A DNA stretch of 7,355 nt from an uncultured Paraprevotella sp. (GTDB lineage: Bacteria > Bacteroidota > Bacteroidia > Bacteroidales > Bacteroidaceae): positions 1 to 7,355 of the forward strand of contig URDY01000048.1 of NCBI GenBank assembly GCA_900546665.1. Reading direction: 5' to 3'. Each line of letters starts with the position of its first letter. The stretch's first letter is position 1. The notes under the pieces were generated by a model. That model saw only the letters and a program-made list of their open reading frames with translations, made no database searches and had not been told where the DNA came from. A program made the position numbers and the translations under genes. Below are positions 6,308 to 7,355 of the stretch, piece after piece.

Positions 6308-7267
6308 TTATTTACAGATTACACCACGGAAATAGTCTATGGTTCTCACCAGACCTTCATGAATACTGACCTTTGGCTGCCAGCCGTCCAGTATTTTATT
6401 GGCCAGACTGATATCAGGCCTGCGACGATACGGATCATCCTGAGGCAGCGGTGTACAAACAACCGTTGATGAAGAACCGGTTTTTTCAAGCACCATGCTT
6501 GCAAGCGTATTGATTTCAATCTCATCAGGATTACCGATATTAATCGGCCCGTGCTGTACACCATCTTGCATAACCCGCATAATCGCCTCGATAAGATCGT
6601 CAACATACTGAAAGGAACGTGTCTGCTTTCCGTTACCATGGATAGTCAAAGGCTCTCCCTTTAATGCCTGTACGATGAAATTAGAGACAACCCGACCGTC
6701 CCCGATACTCATATTCGGACCGTATGTATTGAATATGCGAATGATACGTGTGTCTACACCATACATATTATTATAGTCATGAAAAAGAGTCTCGGCGCCA
6801 CGCTTACCCTCATCATAACAACTGCGAATACCGTAAGGATTTACATTTCCCCAATACAACTCATTCTGTACGGCTACTTGTGGATCTCCATACACCTCGC
6901 TCGTTGAGGCAAGCAGAATCCTTGCGCCATTCTCTCTTGCCATTTCAAGAAGATTCATGCTCCCTATAATGGATGTCTTATACGTGTGTATCGGATTTTT
7001 CTGATACTGGACAGGAGAAGCCGGACAAGCAAAATTAAAAATCATAGCTACATTACTGACTGTCATCGGATAAATCACATCATGATTTATAAATGAAAAT
7101 TTATCATCTGACATCAGATGCGAAATATTGTTCATATTGCCTGTACTAAGATTATCAACACACAACACGCGATGTCCTTCCTTGACAAGCCTGCTGCATA
7201 AATGAGAACCTATAAAACCGGCTCCACCTGCCACAAGTATGATTTTATTGTCGGCATTCTTTTTCAT
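6308..7267 (-). CDS. UDP-glucuronate decarboxylase (UDP-xylose synthase)
   Basis: This extended short-chain dehydrogenase of 319 residues is the typical size for bacterial UXS without a membrane anchor. It uses NAD to oxidise and decarboxylate UDP-glucuronate, giving UDP-xylose in the cytoplasm. Seen: the NAD-binding GGAGFIG (14-20), ACPASPVQYQ (80-89), the catalytic STSEVYGDP (121-129) and YDEGK (151-155, the YxxxK pair), RIFNTYGPNM (177-186), KQTRSFQYVDDL (214-225) and DDPYRRRPDI (277-286). The ACPASP, SEVYGDP and DDP-RRPDI blocks separate UXS from dTDP-glucose dehydratase and GalE. The bifunctional or 4-keto-pentose-releasing alternatives cannot be fully excluded. It is the first gene of the operon, about 55 nt downstream of a good -7 promoter box, and is followed after 10 nt by glf. 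The pair supplies two unusual UDP-sugars to the two glycosyltransferases downstream (inference). Confidence 0.92.
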   Translation of the reverse strand: MKKNADNKIILVAGGAGFIGSHLCSRLVKEGHRVLCVDNLSTGNMNNISHLMSDDKFSFINHDVIYPMTVSNVAMIFNFACPASPVQYQKNPIHTYKTSIIGSMNLLEMARENGARILLASTSEVYGDPQVAVQNELYWGNVNPYGIRSCYDEGKRGAETLFHDYNNMYGVDTRIIRIFNTYGPNMSIGDGRVVSNFIVQALKGEPLTIHGNGKQTRSFQYVDDLIEAIMRVMQDGVQHGPINIGNPDEIEINTLASMVLEKTGSSSTVVCTPLPQDDPYRRRPDISLANKILDGWQPKVSIHEGLVRTIDYFRGVICK

Positions 7268-7322
7268 AAAGCCATTATTTGATATTTCGGTTGTATTAGC
7301 ATTTAATATTTAAAAACAGTTG

Positions 7323-7330
7323 CAAATATA
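7323..7330 (-). promoter_or_regulatory. Bacteroidetes-type promoter -7 box for the operon
   Basis: The minus strand reads TATATTTG, an exact match to the Bacteroidetes sigma-ABfr -7 consensus TAnnTTTG. The matching -33 element (TTTG about 19-21 nt upstream) is weak: only TTTA is found about 18 nt upstream, close to the window edge. Transcription would begin roughly at 7313-7318, leaving an AT-rich leader of about 50 nt before the ATG at 7267. Confidence 0.55.
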
Positions 7331-7355
7331 TACAATATATTTTGTTTATAAATAA

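Noticed and set aside
301..7267. Ordinary capsule or O-antigen cluster
   Set aside because: glf, UXS and glycosyltransferases fit, but there is no flippase, polymerase or initiating transferase, and the LanC-like, VKOR-Trx and leader-peptide genes are translationally or physically coupled to them.
7264..7275. Three-codon upstream reading frame (ATG GCT TTA TGA) whose stop overlaps the UXS start codon
   Set aside because: Too short to distinguish from chance; no supporting ribosome binding site.
1..7355. tRNA, rRNA, CRISPR array or insertion sequence
   Set aside because: No repeats with regular spacing, no cloverleaf and no transposase-like reading frame found on either strand.

Overview
The window suggests a gut-type Bacteroidales genome such as Bacteroides, Phocaeicola or Parabacteroides. 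Three things point there: an exact Bacteroidetes -7 promoter box (TATATTTG) at 7323-7330, mostly weak or absent Shine-Dalgarno sites, and protein families typical of the phylum (a short 'GG-Bacteroidales'-type peptide precursor, a VKOR-thioredoxin fusion with a C39-like domain, and an outer-membrane-type protein with a carboxypeptidase-regulatory-like start). The species cannot be fixed from sequence alone. Every supported gene lies on the minus strand, so transcription runs from high to low coordinates.

Layout in transcription order: a promoter near 7330; a UDP-glucuronate decarboxylase (UDP-xylose synthase, 7267-6308); UDP-galactopyranose mutase (glf, 6297-5164); a short LanC-like protein (5171-4566); a GT4-type glycosyltransferase with an extra C-terminal domain (4569-2947); a GT2/GT7C-like glycosyltransferase (2965-2186); a membrane VKOR-thioredoxin oxidase with a degenerate C39-like N-terminus (2189-639); a 98-nt spacer with short inverted repeats; a 79-residue cysteine-containing peptide precursor (540-301); and a factor-independent terminator directly after it. 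The six enzyme genes are separated by 10 nt or overlap by 4-19 nt, so they look like one operon. After the terminator, a 172-nt gap holds a very long near-perfect hairpin and a strong ribosome binding site. It leads into the first 42 codons of a secreted or outer-membrane protein that runs off the low-coordinate edge.

Interpretation (inference): this is a biosynthetic locus for a ribosomally made peptide. Two enzymes make UDP-xylose and UDP-galactofuranose. Two glycosyltransferases could attach these sugars. The VKOR-thioredoxin protein could form disulfides in a four-cysteine core, and the LanC-like protein and the dead C39-like domain could act as peptide-binding or scaffold parts. The logic resembles glycocins such as sublancin (GT2 enzyme plus thiol oxidase plus Cys-rich peptide) but with Bacteroidetes parts. 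No ABC transporter, active C39 protease or radical SAM enzyme is visible here; these may lie outside the window.
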